A stretch of 12,454 bases of DNA from an uncultured Lysobacter sp. (lineage in GTDB: Bacteria; Pseudomonadota; Gammaproteobacteria; Xanthomonadales; Xanthomonadaceae): the NCBI GenBank assembly GCA_946479915.1, contig CAMLHR010000010.1, positions 1-12,454 on the forward strand, in the 5' to 3' direction. Under the pieces are notes generated by a model, which did not search any database, was not told where the DNA came from, and was given only the letters and a program-made list of their open reading frames with translations. Below, in pieces: positions 1 through 8,750 of this stretch. Within the stretch, counting starts at the first letter, position 1. Each line of letters starts with the position of its first letter. The position numbers were made by a program, and so were the translations under genes.

Positions 1-672
1 GTTGAGGTTCGACTCGTCGGCGATGAGCTTGAGCACCGCCCGCACCGGCACGTCCTGGAAGTTGAACGTCACCGGATGGCCGGTGTAGGCGCGCTCCTCG
101 ACCTGCACGCCGGTGTCCGCGCCGCTGGCGTTCGCGACCGGGTCCGGCGCGGCCTTCGGCACGACCTCGACGATGTACTGGTTGCCGCTCTGGTAGGCCA
201 TCGTTTCGTAGCCGCCGCGGGTGTCGAGCACCACCGTGGTACCGCCCGAGCCCTCGCGCGCGTCGATGGACACGACCGGCGTCGCGAAGTCGGTGACGTC
301 CAGCGGCCGTTGCAGCGACGCCGGGACGCTGGCGTTCGGGACCTGCACCACCACCCGCGACGATTCGTTGCGCAGGTCGGCCAGGGCGCCCGGGCCGTCG
401 AAGCGCAGCGTGAGCTTGCCGGAGCCGCCTTCGCCGCGGCTGAAGTCGATGTCGGCGACCTCGAGCCGGCCGGGCAGTTGCTTGGCGGGATCCAGCGGCG
501 AGACCGGCACGGTCTGCGCGAGGCCCACCGCGACGGCCGAGGCAGGCGCGGCGTTCGCGGCACCGAGTGCGGCGAGCAGCCCCACCGCGATGCCGAGGGC
601 GCCGGCCCGGACGGACGATCGGGCAGTGCGCGGGGCGCGGTTGCGCGATCGGTAGGCGTTGTTGACGGTCAT
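1..672 (-). CDS. pilQ: PilQ, type IV pilus secretin (N-terminal 224 residues; gene continues past the left edge)
   Basis: PilQ forms the outer-membrane secretin channel through which the type IV pilus leaves the cell. Only the N-terminal part is present, and the frame stays open to base 1. Residues 1-42 look like a signal peptide: a basic stretch, then a hydrophobic run ending AANAA. Residues about 70-172 fit an AMIN domain (peptidoglycan-binding in PilQ), with two similar beta-rich halves. From about residue 198 (GHPVTFNFQDVPVRAVL) the STN/secretin N domain begins. The ATG at 672 is chosen because GGGGGA lies about 7 bases upstream. An in-frame ATG at 696, inside an ATGA overlap with the pilP stop, would add 8 residues and cannot be excluded. 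It is last in the pilMNOPQ order, as in Pseudomonas and Xanthomonas. Confidence 0.95.
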   Translation of the reverse strand, partial: MTVNNAYRSRNRAPRTARSSVRAGALGIAVGLLAALGAANAAPASAVAVGLAQTVPVSPLDPAKQLPGRLEVADIDFSRGEGGSGKLTLRFDGPGALADLRNESSRVVVQVPNASVPASLQRPLDVTDFATPVVSIDAREGSGGTTVVLDTRGGYETMAYQSGNQYIVEVVPKAAPDPVANASGADTGVQVEERAYTGHPVTFNFQDVPVRAVLKLIADESNLN

Positions 673-692
673 CGTGCTATCCCCCGGGGAAT

Positions 693-1232
693 TCATTCTT
701 CGATGGCGATCGAGGCGGGTCGTTCGAGCCAGCCGCCCGCGCCGTCAGGCACGAGTTCGACGAGTTCGATGCGGTCTTCGTGGATCGACACCACCTGGCC
801 GTCGCTCTGGCCCATGTACACGCCCGGACGGACCCGGTACGTGACCTTGTCCGGAGCCATGATCAGACCCTGCATGGTGGCGCCGGTGCCGATCGTGCCG
901 ACCATGTCGAGGCTGTCGAGCGGGAACTGCTCCAGCGCCTGGCGCGGCCGGTTCGGATCCGGACGCGGCCCGGTGCCGCCGCCTTCGTCGGTGAAGGCAT
1001 TGCTGAAGGGATCGCGCAGGCCCTGCGCGGCATATTCGAAGGTCTCGAACTGCTGCATCACCGGCAGCGGGTCCAGCGGCGGCGCCGGCCTGGCGCGGAC
1101 TTCCGCGGTCCATTGCTCGAGGTTGGTCGGGGCGTTGGGGCCGCTGGTCACGCCGCGGCCGCAGCCGGTGGCGAGCAGCGCGGCCAGCGCGACCGCGCCG
1201 GCACGCGCGAGCGAAGAGGTTCGAAGGTTCAT
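693..1232 (-). CDS. pilP: PilP, inner-membrane lipoprotein of the type IV pilus alignment complex
   Basis: PilP is a 179-residue periplasmic lipoprotein that ties the PilN/PilO dimer to the N-terminal domains of PilQ. Residues 1-23 are a lipoprotein signal peptide ending LLATGC. The modified cysteine would be C24, and alanine at -3 is a slightly unusual lipobox residue. A flexible proline-rich stretch follows. Residues about 85-175 form the beta-rich homology region that contacts PilQ, including LDMVGTIG, GLIMAPDKVTYRVRPGVYMG and the VVSIHEDRIELVEL strand. The start overlaps the pilO stop (ATGA), and a strong Shine-Dalgarno sequence (GGGGGAGGG, 1239-1247) lies 6 bases upstream inside the pilO coding sequence. 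The size is normal for the family and nothing looks broken. Confidence 0.95.
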   Translation of the reverse strand: MNLRTSSLARAGAVALAALLATGCGRGVTSGPNAPTNLEQWTAEVRARPAPPLDPLPVMQQFETFEYAAQGLRDPFSNAFTDEGGGTGPRPDPNRPRQALEQFPLDSLDMVGTIGTGATMQGLIMAPDKVTYRVRPGVYMGQSDGQVVSIHEDRIELVELVPDGAGGWLERPASIAIEE

Positions 1233-1870
1233 CGCTGGCCCTCCCCCGTCGCAGGCGCGGGCGTCTCGTTCTCGTCGAGGTACCGGTACGTCTTGACCGT
1301 GCCCGACAGGACGAGCGGGCTGTTCGGCGCGAAGCTGCCGCCGTCGCGCGGCTTCAGCGAGATGTTGTGCATGGTCATGATCACCACGCGCGGCAGCGAC
1401 GCGACGCCGCTGACGAACGCGCCGAACTGGTGGTACGTGCCCACCATGCGCAGCGAGATGGGCTTCTCGGCGTAGAACTCCTTCGGCGTCTCCGGACCGG
1501 GCTGGAACAGCTCGTTGGTGATGCCGGTGGCCAGCGCGGTCTGCGAGATGTCCACGATGAGGTCGGGCATCTCCGTCTTGCTGGGGAGCTGGCGCAGCAT
1601 CTGCTGGAGCTGCTGCTCCATCTGCGCGAGCTGCAGCTTCAGCGGCTCGAGGTTCGCGGCGCGGCCCTGCTTGGTCTCGAACTGGGACCGCAGCTGGGTC
1701 TCCTCGCTCTCGAGCGACTGCAGCTGCTCGCGCTGGTCGCGCACGAAGAACCACCAGGCGAGCGCGACGATCAGCAGCGCCACCAGCGCGCAGAAGCCGA
1801 GCTTGAACTCGCGCGGCCAGCCGCCGATGTTGTTGAAGTCCAGTTCCTTGAGCGACATCCTGCGGCTCAT
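1229..1870 (-). CDS. pilO: PilO, inner-membrane assembly protein of the type IV pilus alignment complex
   Basis: PilO (213 residues) is a bitopic inner-membrane protein that dimerises with PilN through a periplasmic coiled coil and a ferredoxin-like domain, and helps PilP and PilQ engage the pilus motor. A short cytoplasmic tail (SLKELDFNNIGGWPREFKLG) precedes a transmembrane helix at about residues 25-43. A heptad-like region rich in Q, E and L follows (about 45-100), then the C-terminal globular domain with PISLRMVGTYHQFGAFVSGVA. The start at 1870 overlaps the pilN stop (ATGA), with GGGGAGG at 1878-1884, 7 bases upstream. A second in-frame ATG four codons later is less well placed. The C-terminus (APATGEGQR) resembles that of PilN, probably because both encode the next gene's ribosome binding site. 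Confidence 0.95.
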   Translation of the reverse strand: MSRRMSLKELDFNNIGGWPREFKLGFCALVALLIVALAWWFFVRDQREQLQSLESEETQLRSQFETKQGRAANLEPLKLQLAQMEQQLQQMLRQLPSKTEMPDLIVDISQTALATGITNELFQPGPETPKEFYAEKPISLRMVGTYHQFGAFVSGVASLPRVVIMTMHNISLKPRDGGSFAPNSPLVLSGTVKTYRYLDENETPAPATGEGQR

Positions 1871-2495
1871 GCGGCGGCCTCCCCGGTTGCAGGCGCGGCA
1901 TCGCCGGCCGGCGCCTCGTCGGGCACGCCGTCGCCGTCGGCATCCACCGGCGCGTTCGGATCGCTCTGGGTCACGCGCAGCGTGAACACGTAGGGCAGCC
2001 CGGGCGCACCCGGCCGCGCCTCGATGATCCCGAGCTCGGGACGGGTCATCCAGCCCGAGCCTTCGAGCATGCGCATGTAGGTGCTGACCCGCGCGTTCGA
2101 CTGGGCGCGACCCTCGATCGTCAGGACGTTGCCCTCCTGGCGGATCGAGGTGAGCACGACCCCGTCGGGGATCGTGCGCACCAGCGAGTCGAACAGATGG
2201 ACCATCTGCGAGCGGTTCGCCTGCAGCTGCTCGATGACTTCCTTGCGCGCCAGCAGGCGGGCCTTCTGTTCGTCGAGCGCCTGGATCTCGGCGATGTGCT
2301 TGTCGAGCGTGGCGATCTGCTGCTTCAGGTAGTCATTGCGCTCGCGCTGGCCGTCGACCTGCGCGCCGTGCCAGCTGATGATCGCGAACGCCAGCACGAC
2401 CGCGCCGATCGCCGCCGCGCCGAGCATCACGAAGAATTCCTTCTGGCGCTGCTGGCGCCGCTCCTCGCGCCAGGGGAGCAGGTTGATCCTGGCCA

Positions 2496-2496
<1 letters not shown>
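1867..2496 (-). CDS. pilN: PilN, inner-membrane protein of the type IV pilus alignment complex
   Basis: PilN (209 residues) carries the conserved cytoplasmic motif INLLPWRE (residues 4-11), which in this family inserts into a groove of PilM. A basic segment and one transmembrane helix (about 21-42) follow, then a coiled coil (about 50-105), then the periplasmic ferredoxin-like domain (VRTIPDGVVLTSIRQEGN onward). An extra low-complexity tail of about 30 residues at the C-terminus contains DADGDGVPD (185-193). This fits the DxDxDGxxD calcium-binding pattern of thrombospondin type 3/dockerin-like loops. From memory this is not a standard PilN feature. The start codon overlaps the pilM stop by one base (TGATG). 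Confidence 0.95.
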
Positions 2497-3578
<1,082 letters not shown>

Positions 3579-3605
3579 TTACGCGCAAAACGTGTCGCTG
3601 AACCT

Positions 3606-3634
3606 TAAATAACGGACTTTTTACCCCATGGCAA
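3606..3634 (-). promoter_or_regulatory. Candidate sigma70 promoter for pilMNOPQ
   Basis: On the minus strand TTGCCA (3629-3634; 5 of 6 matches to TTGACA) is followed by a 17-bp spacer and TATTTA (3606-3611; only 3 of 6 matches to TATAAT). The stretch 3603-3623 is unusually AT-rich for this genome, which supports a promoter even though the -10 is weak. I see no sigma54 -24/-12 element. The leader before the GTG would be about 45 bases. Confidence 0.35.
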
Positions 3635-3669
3635 CCCTCCGGGAGGGGCCGGCGTCCCGATCTGTGCGG

Positions 3670-3701
3670 TCGACACCTGTTTTGGGACGCTCCCCTATAC
3701 T
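3670..3701 (+). promoter_or_regulatory. Candidate sigma70 promoter for ponA
   Basis: TATACT at 3696-3701 is a 5-of-6 match to the -10 consensus. The best -35 is TCGACA at 3670-3675 (5 of 6), but the 20-bp spacer is long, so the -10 is more trustworthy than the pair. Transcription would begin near 3708, about 30 bases before the ATG at 3739. This argues against the upstream in-frame ATG at 3628 being the start. Confidence 0.4.
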
Positions 3702-3738
3702 GCCCGCGACCCCGGAAGCCCCCTTGGACCGCCCCCCG

Positions 3739-6264
3739 ATGCCCCCCATTCGCCGCCTGCTGCGCTGGGCGCTGCTCGCGTTCGCCGGCGTCGCCCTGCT
3801 GGGCCTGCTCGCCGCCGCCCTCCTCTATTTCCTGATCGTCCCGAAGCTGCCCGACGTGGACACCCTGCGGACGGTGGAGCTCCAGGAGCCCCTGTACGTC
3901 CATGCCCGGGACGGCCAGCTGATCGCACTGTTCGGTGAGACGCGGCGTTATCCGATCGAGATCGAGGAGGTCCCGGAACGGGTCAAGCAGGCCTTCATCG
4001 CGATCGAGGACAGCCGCTTCTACGAGCACCCCGGCGTCGACTACAAGGGCGTGGCCCGCGCCATCTGGCTGCTGGCCACCACCGACGACGAGCGCGTGCC
4101 GGGCGGTTCGACCATCACCCAGCAGGTCGCCCGCCAGTTCTACCTGACCTCCGAATACAGCTACACGCGCAAGCTCGCCGAGATGCTGCTGGCGCTGAAG
4201 ATGGAGCGCGAGCTCACCAAGGACGAGATCTTCGAGCTGTACCTCAACAAGAGCTTCTTCGGGAACCGCGCGTACGGCATCGCCGCGGCCGCGGAGTTCT
4301 ACTACGGCAAGTCGCTCGACGAACTGACCCTGGACGAGATCGCCACCCTCGCCGGCACGCCCAAGTTCCCGTCCAGCGGCAACCCGGTCAGCAACCCGGA
4401 GCGCAACCGGATCCGGCGCGACTACATCGTGCAGCGCATGGCCGAGCTCGGGTTCATCACGGAGGCCGAGATGCGCGCGGCGCAGGCCGTGCCCATGCAT
4501 GCCGAGCCGCACGAGCGCCCGATCGAGGCCTATGCCCCGTACCTGGCCGAGATGGTGCGCCAGGAGATGATCGAGCGCTTCGGCGACGACGTGCTGGTCC
4601 GCGGGTACCACGTGACCACCACGATCGATCCCGCGCTGCAGGCCGCCGCCTCGCGGGCGATCCGCACCGGGCTGGCGGAGTACGACCACCGGCACGGCTG
4701 GCGCGGGCCGGAGCAGGAACTGGCGCTGCGCCCCGACGAGACGGCCGCGCAGGCGGTCGAACGGCTCAACACGATCCCGCCCCAGAACGGGTTGCTGCCG
4801 GCGCTGGTGCTCGGCACCGACGGCCCGCGCGCGCGTGCCGTGCTGCGCAACGGTCGCGAGATCGAACTCGACGCCGAGTCGAGCAGCTGGACGCGACGCA
4901 CGCCCGGCGCGCTGCTCGACCGTGGCGACCTGGTGCGCGTGCGCGTGGTGGAGCCCCCCGCCGGGGACGAGGCGGCCGCAGACGAAGCGCCGGTTGCCAC
5001 GGTCGGCGAGGACGTCGTCGTGCCGGCCGGGGGCGAGGCGAGCTACGTGCTCGCGCAGCTGCCCCAGGCGCAGGTCGCCCTGGTGTCGCTGGACGCCGAC
5101 AACGGCGCGTTGCTGGCACTGTCGGGCGGCTTCAGCTTCAACGGCAGCAAGTTCAACCGGGCCACCCAGGCCCGCCGCCAGCCGGGCTCGAGCTTCAAGC
5201 CCTTCCTGTACGCGGCCGCGTTCGAGCGGGGCTTCAACCCGGCTTCCATCGTCCTCGACGCGCCGGTCGTGTTCCGCGACCGCGCCGGCAACGTGTGGCG
5301 CCCGCAGAACGACTCCGGCGACTTCCGCGGCCCGATGCGACTGCGCGAGGCGCTTGTCCAGTCGCGCAACCTGGTGTCCGTGCGCCTGCTCGACGCCATC
5401 GGCGTGGACTACGCGCGGCAATACATCACCAACTTCGGGTTCGACGAGGAAGAGCTGCCGCCCAACCTCTCGATGTCGCTGGGCACCGCGTCCGTGCATC
5501 CGATGACCGTGGCGCGCGGGTTCGCCGCCTTCGTCAACGGCGGCTTCCGGATCACCCCGTGGTTCATCGACGAGGTACGCGACCGCGACGGCAACGTCGT
5601 CTACAAGGCCGAACCGGCGGTCGCCTGCCCCGCGTGCGGGCCGGGCGCGAAGGCCGGCGAGGAAGTGAGCGCCTCGCAGGTGGTGGACGGCTTCAACCTG
5701 GGGCCGCTGGCGCCCGCCGAACCGGAGGCGCCCGCCACGGGGCCCGAACCGGGGGAGCCCGTGGACGAGGACGCGATCCTCGCGCCGCGCGCCATCGACG
5801 AGCGCACCGCCTTCCAGGTCAACTCGATGCTGCGCGATGTCGTGCAGCGCGGCACCGGCGTGCGCGCCAAGGTGCTCGGGCGCCCGGACGTGGGCGGCAA
5901 GACGGGTTCGACCAACGACCACCGCGATGCATGGTTCTCGGGCTTCGGCGCGGACGTCGTGACGACCGTCTGGGTCGGGCGCGACGACTTCAAGAGCCTG
6001 GGCCGCGGCGAGTACGGCGGCCGCGCCGCCCTGCCGATCTGGATCGACTACATGCGCGTGGTCCTGGAAGGCCGCGACGAGGTCGTGCTCGACCCGCCCG
6101 CCGGGATGGCCAGGGTCTCGGTCGGGCCCGGCGGGCGGCTGCTGCCCGAAGGCAGCACCGGCATCGTCGAGTGGGTGAAGACCGAGGACCTGGACCGGAT
6201 GCCGGTCTACACCGAATACGACGAGGACGCGGCCAGCGAGGAAGAGGCGTTCGACATCTTCTGA
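3739..6264 (+). CDS. ponA: PonA/MrcA, bifunctional class A penicillin-binding protein (PBP1A)
   Basis: This 841-residue inner-membrane enzyme polymerises lipid II into glycan strands and cross-links the peptides. An N-terminal transmembrane anchor spans about residues 11-34. The GT51 glycosyltransferase follows, with [10 protein letters not shown] (catalytic E90), [27 protein letters not shown] and [20 protein letters not shown] linker/OB-like region comes next, then the transpeptidase with SSFK (nucleophile S484, K487), SRN (542-544) and KTGS (721-724). A CPAC pair at 630-633 corresponds to the cysteine pair known in E. coli PBP1A. The start at 3739 is preferred over the in-frame ATG at 3628 because the longer version would begin upstream of the likely promoter and adds 37 non-conserved residues. 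The Shine-Dalgarno is poor. Divergence from pilM is a conserved gammaproteobacterial arrangement. Confidence 0.96.
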   Translation: MPPIRRLLRWALLAFAGVALLGLLAAALLYFLIVPKLPDVDTLRTVELQEPLYVHARDGQLIALFGETRRYPIEIEEVPERVKQAFIAIEDSRFYEHPGVDYKGVARAIWLLATTDDERVPGGSTITQQVARQFYLTSEYSYTRKLAEMLLALKMERELTKDEIFELYLNKSFFGNRAYGIAAAAEFYYGKSLDELTLDEIATLAGTPKFPSSGNPVSNPERNRIRRDYIVQRMAELGFITEAEMRAAQAVPMHAEPHERPIEAYAPYLAEMVRQEMIERFGDDVLVRGYHVTTTIDPALQAAASRAIRTGLAEYDHRHGWRGPEQELALRPDETAAQAVERLNTIPPQNGLLPALVLGTDGPRARAVLRNGREIELDAESSSWTRRTPGALLDRGDLVRVRVVEPPAGDEAAADEAPVATVGEDVVVPAGGEASYVLAQLPQAQVALVSLDADNGALLALSGGFSFNGSKFNRATQARRQPGSSFKPFLYAAAFERGFNPASIVLDAPVVFRDRAGNVWRPQNDSGDFRGPMRLREALVQSRNLVSVRLLDAIGVDYARQYITNFGFDEEELPPNLSMSLGTASVHPMTVARGFAAFVNGGFRITPWFIDEVRDRDGNVVYKAEPAVACPACGPGAKAGEEVSASQVVDGFNLGPLAPAEPEAPATGPEPGEPVDEDAILAPRAIDERTAFQVNSMLRDVVQRGTGVRAKVLGRPDVGGKTGSTNDHRDAWFSGFGADVVTTVWVGRDDFKSLGRGEYGGRAALPIWIDYMRVVLEGRDEVVLDPPAGMARVSVGPGGRLLPEGSTGIVEWVKTEDLDRMPVYTEYDEDAASEEEAFDIF

Positions 6265-6268
6265 GGGG

Positions 6269-6323
6269 CTGCGTGGGGTAGAGTCCAACGAGGCCACGCG
6301 GAGGTCCTTCCATGCCCCACGCA
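6269..6323 (+). promoter_or_regulatory. Candidate alternative RNA stems over the 5' end of the gene at 6312
   Basis: The segment TGCGTGGGG (6270-6278) can pair with CCCCACGCA (6315-6323), a perfect 9-bp stem whose 3' arm starts one base after the start codon. Alternatively the same segment (from 6269) can pair with CCACGCGG (6294-6301), 8 pairs including one G-U, which reaches into the Shine-Dalgarno GGAGG (6300-6304). The two stems exclude each other. No ligand or regulator is visible, and the second arm partly falls in His/Ala codons, so chance is possible. Confidence 0.3.
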
Positions 6324-6968
6324 CGCCAGCACGCGCACACCCACGCGCAGACCCGGACCCGTGAGCGCCGCCACCGCCTGGCCAACGAGGCCGCGCGGCT
6401 GATGGCCGAGAGCGGCATCCGCGACTACCACCAGGCCAAGCTCAAGGCCGCCGAGCGGCTGGGCATCCACGACGACGCCTCGTTGCCGCGCAACCGCGAG
6501 ATCGAGGACGCGCTGCGCGAGTACCAGCGGCTGTTCCAGGGCGACGCGACCACCGCCGCGCTGCAGGTGCGGCGCGAGGCGGCGCTGCGCGCGCTGGAAT
6601 TCTTCTCCCCGTTCGAGCCGCGGCTCGTCGGCCCGGTGCTGGAGGGCACCGCGGATCCGCACGCGCCGGTCTCGCTGCACCTGCACGCCGACGACGCGGA
6701 CGCTGTCCCCCGGTTCCTGGACGAGCACGCCATCCCGGCCGAATCGCGCAGCCGCCTGCTGCGCCTGGACCGTGCGCGCCAGGCGGACTTCCCGGTCTGG
6801 CTGTTCAGCGCGGACGAGCTGACCTTCGACCTGACGGTGCTGCCGCACGACGTGCTGCGGCAGGCGCCGCTGTCGGGCATCGACGAGCGCCCGATGCGGC
6901 GCGCGTCGATCACGCAGTTGCGGACGCTGATGGCCGACGAGGAGATCGCCGGCTACGAGGGCGCCTAG
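6312..6968 (+). CDS. Conserved protein of unknown function (possibly nucleotidyltransferase-like)
   Basis: This is a 218-residue soluble protein with no signal peptide or membrane segment. The ATG at 6312 follows GGAGG (6300-6304) at a spacing of 7 bases. The first 22 residues are rich in His, Arg and Thr (H3, H7, H9, H11, H21) and look non-conserved. Residues about 24-76 form a helical region ([39 protein letters not shown]) that I recognise as typical of a widespread, poorly characterised proteobacterial family. Relatives have been labelled nucleotidyltransferase or, doubtfully, UDP-N-acetylmuramate-alanine ligase. Residues 109-130 ([20 protein letters not shown]) faintly resemble the GS...DxD core of the polymerase-beta fold, but the expected acidic pair reads HLH. 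I would not assign an activity. It lies 47 bp after ponA and may be co-transcribed with it. Its TAG stop overlaps the gltA stop tail to tail. Confidence 0.85.
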   Translation: MPHARQHAHTHAQTRTRERRHRLANEAARLMAESGIRDYHQAKLKAAERLGIHDDASLPRNREIEDALREYQRLFQGDATTAALQVRREAALRALEFFSPFEPRLVGPVLEGTADPHAPVSLHLHADDADAVPRFLDEHAIPAESRSRLLRLDRARQADFPVWLFSADELTFDLTVLPHDVLRQAPLSGIDERPMRRASITQLRTLMADEEIAGYEGA

Positions 6969-8269
6969 CGCTTGCCGGTCGCGACGTAGTCGCGCGTGCC
7001 GTGGCCGGTGTAGACCTGCCGCGGACGCCCGATGCGGTTCTCCGGGTCGTCCTGCTGCTCCAGCCAGTGCGACACCCAGCCGGCGGTGCGCGCGATGGCG
7101 AACATCACCGTGAACATCTCGGTCGGGATGCCCAGCGCCTTGTAGATGATGCCGCTGTAGAAGTCGACGTTCGGGTAGAGCTTGCGCTGCACGAAGTACT
7201 CGTCCTTCAGCGCGGCCTCCTCCAGGCGCATCGCGACGTCGAGCAGCGGGTCGTCCACGCCCAGGTCGTCGAGCACCTCGTGGCACGCGGCGCGGATGAT
7301 CTTCGCGCGCGGATCGAAGTTCTTGTACACGCGGTGGCCGAAGCCCATCAGGCGGAAGCCCGACTCCTTGTCCTTCGCGCGGTCCACCGCGGACTGGACG
7401 TCTTCCGGCCGCCCGATCTCCTCGAGCATGTTGAGCACCGCCTCGTTCGCACCGCCGTGCGCCGGGCCCCAGAGCGCGGCGACGCCGGCGGCGACGCACG
7501 CATAGGGGTTGGCGCCGGTGGAACCGACGAGGCGGACGGTCGACGTGGACGCGTTCTGCTCGTGGTCGGCGTGCAGGATGAACAGCAGGTCCATCGCGCG
7601 CGCGGCGACCGGGCTGAGCTCCAGCGGCTCGGCCGGCACTTCCTTGAGCATGTGCAGGAAGCGCGTGGTGTATTCGAGGTTGTTGCGCGGGTAGCGCAGC
7701 GGCCAGCCGATCGAGGTGCGGTAGCAGGCCGCCGCGATGGTCGGCACCTTGGCGATCAGGCGGATGGCCGCCAGGCGGCGCTGCTCGGGATCCTCGAGGT
7801 CGAGGTCGTTGTGGTAGAAGCTCGCCATCGAGCCGAGCATCCCGACCAGCATCGCCATCGGGTGCGCGTCGTGGCGGAAGCCGCCGAGGAACTTCTTGAA
7901 GGCCTCGTGCATCATCGTGTGATGCGTGACCTCGTGCTCGAACCTCGAGAACTGGTCGCCGGTCGGCAGCTCGCCGTGCATCAGCAGGTAGGCGACCTCC
8001 AGGAAGTTCGACTGCTCGGCCAGCTGCTCGATCGGGTAGCCGCGGTACAGCAGCACGCCCTGGTCGCCGTCGATGTAGGTGATGGCCGACTTGCAGCTGG
8101 CGGTCGCGGTGAAGCCCGGGTCGTAGGTGAAGCAGCCGGTTTCCCTGGGCAGCTTGCCGATGTCCACGCAGGGCTGGCCCAGCACCGGCTCGACGACCGG
8201 AAGGCCGACGGACTTGTCGTCGACGGTCACGGTGGCCTGGCGGCTGGCGGGCTTGCTCTGCTCGGACAT
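6965..8269 (-). CDS. gltA: Citrate synthase, hexameric type II
   Basis: The enzyme condenses oxaloacetate with acetyl-CoA to give citrate, the entry step of the TCA cycle. The 434-residue length fits the E. coli-like (NADH-sensitive) type. The catalytic triad is visible as H271 (GPAHGG), H312 (GFGHRVYK) and D369 (PNVDFYSG). [16 protein letters not shown] and RPRQVYTG are also typical. In the VPAEPLEL stretch (211-218), alanine replaces the cysteine that, as I recall, sits at the NADH site of the E. coli enzyme (TPCEPYEV), so allosteric control may differ; this is inference. The ATG at 8269 is chosen for an AGGA 8 bases upstream and the family-like N-terminus. It is transcribed alone, downstream of rpmE2 in the same direction, with its own candidate promoter. 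Confidence 0.97.
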   Translation of the reverse strand: MSEQSKPASRQATVTVDDKSVGLPVVEPVLGQPCVDIGKLPRETGCFTYDPGFTATASCKSAITYIDGDQGVLLYRGYPIEQLAEQSNFLEVAYLLMHGELPTGDQFSRFEHEVTHHTMMHEAFKKFLGGFRHDAHPMAMLVGMLGSMASFYHNDLDLEDPEQRRLAAIRLIAKVPTIAAACYRTSIGWPLRYPRNNLEYTTRFLHMLKEVPAEPLELSPVAARAMDLLFILHADHEQNASTSTVRLVGSTGANPYACVAAGVAALWGPAHGGANEAVLNMLEEIGRPEDVQSAVDRAKDKESGFRLMGFGHRVYKNFDPRAKIIRAACHEVLDDLGVDDPLLDVAMRLEEAALKDEYFVQRKLYPNVDFYSGIIYKALGIPTEMFTVMFAIARTAGWVSHWLEQQDDPENRIGRPRQVYTGHGTRDYVATGKR

Positions 8270-8297
8270 GGACGCGGTTCCTGCGGGGGAAACCCGC

Positions 8298-8320
8298 ATT
8301 ATCGCATGCGGCCCCGCATG
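8298..8320 (-). promoter_or_regulatory. Candidate gltA promoter -10 with an adjacent 16-bp inverted repeat (possible operator)
   Basis: On the minus strand GATAAT (8298-8303) is a 5-of-6 -10 box, about 30 bases upstream of the gltA start. One base further upstream lies a perfect inverted repeat of two 7-bp arms, CATGCGG and CCGCATG, separated by 2 bp (8305-8320). It fills almost the whole spacer between -10 and -35. No good -35 hexamer is present, which is common where an activator is needed. A protein bound here would overlap RNA polymerase. Confidence 0.4.
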
Positions 8321-8365
8321 GTCGTGACGCCGGGCGCCGCTGAAACGGTGGTACCAGGAACGCGA

Positions 8366-8387
8366 ACGGCCGCCCTGGGGCGGCCGT
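8366..8387 (-). terminator. GC-rich hairpin after rpmE2, terminator-like but without a clear U-tract
   Basis: ACGGCCGCC (8366-8374) and GGCGGCCGT (8379-8387) form a perfect 9-bp stem with a 4-base loop, starting 37 bases after the rpmE2 stop. The minus-strand RNA then reads UCGCGUUCC, so the U-tract is weak. It fits a terminator of a high-GC genome, or an RNA end protected by the hairpin. Confidence 0.5.
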
Positions 8388-8423
8388 CGTGCGTGCTGGC
8401 GTCGGGGCACCGGCCCCGCGCGA

Positions 8424-8669
8424 TCACTTCTGCGCGTAGCGCTTCCGGAACTTGTCCACGCGGCCGCTGGTGTCCATCAGCTTCTGCTGGCCGGTGTAGA
8501 ACGGGTGCGAGGACGAGGAGATCTCGATCTTGACCAGCGGGTACTCGTTGCCGTCCTCCCACTTGATCGTCTCCTTGCTGGAGAGCGTCGAGCGCGTGAG
8601 GATCTTGAAGTCGGAAGTCACGTCCTGGAACACGACGTCACGGTAGTCGGGATGGATGTCGGCCTTCAT
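8424..8669 (-). CDS. rpmE2: 50S ribosomal protein L31, type B (zinc-free)
   Basis: This 81-residue protein begins [20 protein letters not shown] and has the conserved [28 protein letters not shown] end, a full-length match to the type B family. The CxxC zinc-ribbon cysteines of type A L31 are absent and the protein contains no cysteine at all. L31 sits at the intersubunit bridge and central protuberance of the ribosome. In some bacteria type B replaces the zinc form under zinc limitation through Zur. I see no convincing Zur-like operator here, so this may simply be the housekeeping copy. There is no obvious Shine-Dalgarno in front of the ATG. Confidence 0.97.
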   Translation of the reverse strand: MKADIHPDYRDVVFQDVTSDFKILTRSTLSSKETIKWEDGNEYPLVKIEISSSSHPFYTGQQKLMDTSGRVDKFRKRYAQK

Positions 8670-8701
8670 GGCGGGCGCCGGTGTGTTGCGGGAAGCCGGG
8701 C

Positions 8702-8731
8702 ATGATAGCCGGTCGCCTGCCCCAGCGGCAA
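8702..8731 (-). promoter_or_regulatory. Candidate sigma70 promoter for rpmE2
   Basis: On the minus strand TTGCCG (8726-8731, 4 of 6) and TATCAT (8702-8707, 5 of 6) are separated by 18 bp. Transcription would start near 8695, leaving a leader of about 26 bases. The element sits in the short gap after the nucleoside hydrolase gene and gives the ribosomal protein its own transcript. Confidence 0.5.
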
Positions 8732-8750
8732 GCCGCGACCCGCCCGGCTA
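8706..8750 (-). terminator. Imperfect stem-loop across the nucleoside hydrolase-rpmE2 gap
   Basis: TAGCC (8706-8710) pairs with GGCTA (8746-8750). GGTCGC (8711-8716) pairs with GCGACC (8735-8740), leaving a 5-base bulge, and TGCC (8718-8721) can pair with GGCA (8727-8730) in the loop. The minus-strand arm begins at the nucleoside hydrolase stop codon itself. There is no U-tract, so termination is unproven. The structure overlaps the whole rpmE2 core promoter. Confidence 0.4.

Noticed and set aside
5626..5637. CPAC cysteine pair in PonA as a novel redox or zinc site
   Set aside because: The E. coli PBP1A has a similar ACPEC pair, so it is a family feature.
8349..8356. Palindrome TGGTACCA upstream of gltA
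   Set aside because: An 8-bp palindrome is expected by chance and it is not aligned with any promoter element.
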